Of a DNA stretch of 64,000 nt, positions 61,348 through 64,000 are shown piece by piece (position 1 is the first letter of the stretch; every line of letters starts with the position of its first letter). This DNA comes from Maribacter sp. MMG018 (GTDB lineage Bacteria; Bacteroidota; Bacteroidia; Flavobacteriales; Flavobacteriaceae): assembly GCF_018100785.1 (NCBI RefSeq), contig NZ_JAGJEC010000002.1, positions 992,001 to 1,056,000 on the forward strand, read 5' to 3'. The notes under the pieces are model-generated. The model worked only from the letters and a program-made list of their open reading frames with translations. It did not search any database and was not told where the DNA came from. A program made the translations under genes and the position numbers.

Positions 61348-63162
61348 TTGAATAGCAAAAAAAATACAGATCAAAGGCCTAGCATAGGCCTAATAGCGCT
61401 TTTTAAAAAATTAATCAGGTATGTAAAACCGTATAAGTATCTGGTAATAGCCACCTTGACCCTAACATTTATAGGTTCGTTCTTGGCCCAGGTAAACGCT
61501 TTGGTACTGCGCTATACCGTAGACGAACTTACCCTGTTGGCCGAAAACAATAACGGGTTTAAGGAAGGTATCTCCCTTTTGTTGACGATCAGCGCTATCC
61601 TGCTTTCAAAAGAACTGATCAATGCCGCCATACAATACGGTCAAAAATATTACGGCGAAAAATTAAAAATATACATATCGCGTGATTTTGCCCAGCAGGT
61701 CGTAGATAAGATTTTAACCTACAGAATGTCGTTCTACAGCTCTCCCGAGAATGAAAGTGGAAAGCTCCAAACAAGAATAGATCTGGGTATTTCAAGCCTT
61801 ACCCAACTGGTCAAGAACTTCTTCATCGATATACTTCCGCTATTTTCAAATGCCTTGATAGCCCTTTTTCTTATGTTCCAGGCCAATGTTTATATCGGTT
61901 TGGTAAGCGTGGGCGTCATCCCCATATTTTTTTACATCAGTAGCCTACAGGCCAATAAACTTAAAGGGTTTAGGCGAAAAATGAGGGGATTTAGGGAAAC
62001 CCGGAACAATGGTATCATTGACCTGATCAGCTCCATTACCGTCATAAAATCGTTTACCCGAGAAGACTTGGAAAGCAAAAAGCACGAGGATATTCAATTT
62101 GATATGACCGAAAATCAGCTAAAGACACGCCGACTAAGCTTTTTGTTCAATGGGGTCAAGGTGTTTATAGAGCAATTTGGGGTGGTCATTATTATTGTTT
62201 TAACTTCCTATTTTGTATTGAACGGCACCATGAGTATCGGGGCGATCATGTTCCACATCTTATTGTTCAACAATGTTTCAGCCCCGATACGCGAATTGCA
62301 TAGAATATACGATGAGGTCAACGATGCCCTGATCTATTCCGAAGCCTTCTTCGATATCATGGACGCCAATGAGACCGAGACAGAGGGCTCTTATATTCCG
62401 GAAAAGGTTGTTGGGAAATTTGAGCTGAAAAATGTTGATTTTACCTACCCGAACGACACCAAGGCACTTTTCGACGTTTCCGCCTTGATCAAACCCAATA
62501 CGATCAATGCCTTGGTCGGTTTAAGTGGTGCCGGTAAAAGTACGATCATCAACCTTTTGGATAAATTCTTTGAACCAAGTGCGGGAAATATTCTTTTAGA
62601 CGGTGTAGACCTAAAGGAATACAACACCCATTGGTTACGGAACCATATTGGCCTGGTGCTACAAAAAAACCATATTTTTAACGGAAGCATAAAGGAAAAT
62701 ATCCTGTACGGGCAAGAAGACGCTACCCACGAGGAAGTAGTGGAAGCCGCCAAGAAAGCCCACATTCACGATCAGATCATAGATCTACCCAAAGGATATG
62801 ATTCAAAGGCCACCATGCTTTCGGGCGGTCAAAAGCAAAGAGTGGCCATTGCCAGGTTGTTTTTAAAGAATCCCCCGATTATTTTTCTCGATGAGCCTAC
62901 CGCCAGTTTGGATGCCATTGCTACCGAACAGATCAAAAAAAGCTTGGATTCCATAAAAAAAGGTCGGACCGTTATTATTATATCGCACAGTATTTCCCAA
63001 ATTATTGATGCGGAAAACGTAATCGTATTGGAAAAAGGTAAGGTCGTGGAAGAAGGCACCCATGAAGAACTGTACGACAATGGAAGTGCCTATTATAACA
63101 TCTTCAACGCCATGGCCAATAGCCTTAACCTTGATAAAATTGCGGATACCCTTCATGAATGA
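61348..63162 (+). CDS. ABC transporter, fused permease and ATPase (exporter type)
   Basis: 604 residues from a TTG; no Met occurs in the frame for more than 120 residues, so the TTG is required. Six membrane helices (about 25-330) precede the nucleotide-binding domain: Walker A GLSGAGKSTIINLL (about 391-404), signature LSGGQKQRVAIARLF (about 490), Walker B IIFLDEPTASLD (about 511) and the switch histidine in IIISHSISQI. This is the half-size exporter type (MsbA/lipid A or multidrug-like) that works as a homodimer. The cargo cannot be predicted. It has its own promoter. Confidence 0.93.
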   Translation: MNSKKNTDQRPSIGLIALFKKLIRYVKPYKYLVIATLTLTFIGSFLAQVNALVLRYTVDELTLLAENNNGFKEGISLLLTISAILLSKELINAAIQYGQKYYGEKLKIYISRDFAQQVVDKILTYRMSFYSSPENESGKLQTRIDLGISSLTQLVKNFFIDILPLFSNALIALFLMFQANVYIGLVSVGVIPIFFYISSLQANKLKGFRRKMRGFRETRNNGIIDLISSITVIKSFTREDLESKKHEDIQFDMTENQLKTRRLSFLFNGVKVFIEQFGVVIIIVLTSYFVLNGTMSIGAIMFHILLFNNVSAPIRELHRIYDEVNDALIYSEAFFDIMDANETETEGSYIPEKVVGKFELKNVDFTYPNDTKALFDVSALIKPNTINALVGLSGAGKSTIINLLDKFFEPSAGNILLDGVDLKEYNTHWLRNHIGLVLQKNHIFNGSIKENILYGQEDATHEEVVEAAKKAHIHDQIIDLPKGYDSKATMLSGGQKQRVAIARLFLKNPPIIFLDEPTASLDAIATEQIKKSLDSIKKGRTVIIISHSISQIIDAENVIVLEKGKVVEEGTHEELYDNGSAYYNIFNAMANSLNLDKIADTLHE

Positions 63163-63268
63163 CCTACAGACACATAATTACAAATTCACGCATTAAGAAC
63201 TCAAAAAATAACCCTTCATGTAACGAATTTCATAAAGGGAATACCTATAAACTAAACCATACATCAAG

Positions 63269-63457
63269 ATGAAAAGAATATCGAAGACAAAAACAATGCT
63301 AGTAATGTCCGCTGGAACGCTTGTGATTGGGGCTTCGCAGATAATAGCACATTATATGCAACCTAACGATTTAACAAAAGGGCTCTTTTGGGGCATTGGT
63401 ATAGGCCTCTTGCTTACCACTCTAATCTTCGGAAAATTCAAGACCGTACAATTATAG
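63269..63457 (+). CDS. Small membrane protein, 62 residues
   Basis: Two hydrophobic segments (MLVMSAGTLVIGASQIIAHY and LFWGIGIGLLLTTLIFG) separated by a short polar loop, with a basic N-terminus (MKRISKTKT). No family recognised. It lies between the ABC transporter and a DUF1648-like membrane protein on the same strand, and looks like a real gene from its hydrophobic pattern and ATG start. Confidence 0.55.
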   Translation: MKRISKTKTMLVMSAGTLVIGASQIIAHYMQPNDLTKGLFWGIGIGLLLTTLIFGKFKTVQL

Positions 63458-63538
63458 GGCACTTAGATAAAGTACTTATGAACAATCTTTACCACCTCCC
63501 TCCTACTTGTATGGTTATGGTTTTATTTTTTTATAAAA

Positions 63539-64000
63539 ATGAATCGTATAAAAATTAGGATAGGAAAAAGTAAACTGGACAGGGGAATCGAAATTCTGAC
63601 ATTTGTCCTAATTTTAATTTCGGTAATACTTATTGCCGTTTATTACAACCAACTTCCAGAAAAACTACCTATTTATTTTAATTGGCCTTCAAAAAATGAA
63701 AACGGATTTGGTGAAAAAGACCTATTATGGATCAGCCCTATCATCTGTACGGCGATTACCATAGTTTTTTATAAACTGAATCAATATCCCTGGATTTTCA
63801 ACTATCCCATAGAAATCAATGAAAAAAATGCCGAATATCACTATACGATAGCGACAAGGGTATTTCGTACGTTGGCCTTTGTGGTCGGCCTAATGGGCTT
63901 GGTATTGACGTTGACCTCTATTTTATACGGTCTCGGATATAATACCGAATATGTAAACTATCTTTTGCCTTTATTTCCAGTTCTCTTGATAGGAATTCCT
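63539..64000 (+). CDS. DUF1648-like membrane protein, N-terminal part (cut by window edge)
   Basis: From the ATG at 63539 the frame is open to the end of the window (154 residues). An N-terminal helix (ILTFVLILISVILIAVYYNQ) is followed by LPEKLPIYFNWPSKNENGFG, the DUF1648 pattern (LPxxxPxHFxxxGxxxxxG) seen in SdpI-like and other uncharacterised membrane proteins, and then by more helices (LAFVVGLMGLVLTLTSILYG). An immunity or envelope role as in SdpI is only a possibility. The C-terminal part lies outside the window. Confidence 0.7.
   Translation, partial: MNRIKIRIGKSKLDRGIEILTFVLILISVILIAVYYNQLPEKLPIYFNWPSKNENGFGEKDLLWISPIICTAITIVFYKLNQYPWIFNYPIEINEKNAEYHYTIATRVFRTLAFVVGLMGLVLTLTSILYGLGYNTEYVNYLLPLFPVLLIGIP

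Noticed and set aside
1-64000. tRNA, rRNA, CRISPR arrays and insertion sequences
   Set aside because: No cloverleaf, rRNA core segment, regularly spaced repeat array, transposase or terminal inverted repeats were recognised on either strand.

Overview
The window comes from a member of the Bacteroidota, most likely a marine Flavobacteriaceae in the Zobellia/Maribacter/Arenibacter range. The clues are two SusC/SusD pairs, sulfatases, a hybrid two-component system, an ECF sigma/FecR pair, low GC, several promoters of the Bacteroidota type (TTTG or TTTA, 19 nt, TAnnTTTG), and few Shine-Dalgarno sequences. The genus is inferred from gene content only. I found no rRNA, tRNA, CRISPR array or transposase.

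Region 1 (1-10877) holds the 3'-truncated part of a CstA-type transporter, then a first polysaccharide-utilisation-like locus on the minus strand: sulfatase, FAD-dependent oxidoreductase, SusD, and SusC with an STN signalling domain. Upstream are a FecR anti-sigma factor and a divergently transcribed ECF sigma factor. The STN-SusC, FecR and sigma proteins should form a substrate-sensing relay across the envelope.

Region 2 (11141-15141) has a membrane LytTR regulator and a lipoprotein with an erythromycin-esterase/ChaN-like motif. It ends with a TPP-riboswitch-controlled unit on the minus strand: a PnuT-type thiamine transporter followed, overlapping, by an acyl-CoA-dehydrogenase-like flavoprotein.

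Region 3 (15385-25959) is accessory-looking. It has small orphan genes, an AraC regulator next to a laminin-G/DUF1080-like secreted protein, two divergent oxidoreductase/regulator pairs (HxlR with an extended SDR, LysR with a classical SDR), a fragment resembling a type I restriction HsdR N-terminus, and recurring intergenic hairpins and repeats (TACAACAAA, GTTGTATA, a shared terminator module).

Region 4 (25990-27840) pairs an Lrp/AsnC regulator divergently with a pyridoxal-phosphate histidine-decarboxylase-like enzyme. The spacer holds duplicated TTATTACAAAT boxes.

Region 5 (27881-45549) is the second and richer polysaccharide-utilisation locus, all on the minus strand: GH20 hexosaminidase, an unassigned TIM-barrel-like hydrolase, a second sulfatase, an unassigned six-hairpin-type hydrolase, a GH63/GH37-like lipoprotein, SusD, SusC and a large hybrid two-component sensor-regulator. 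Together they point to a sulfated, N-acetylhexosamine-containing glycan. Of the material in the window, this locus is the best candidate for an undescribed degradation pathway.

Region 6 (45871-64000) is on the plus strand: three DUF3592-like membrane proteins around an ATP-grasp ligase, a DUF6660-like/TonB-receptor pair behind a near-leaderless promoter, a remnant copy of a DUF3592 gene end, a divergent stand-alone TrpB, and a histidine kinase without a response regulator followed by PepSY-like and DUF2490-like proteins. Then come a guanine deaminase, an SDR, an AraC regulator with three phased direct repeats in front of a DUF1566 lipoprotein, an ABC exporter, and a truncated DUF1648-like membrane protein at the window edge.
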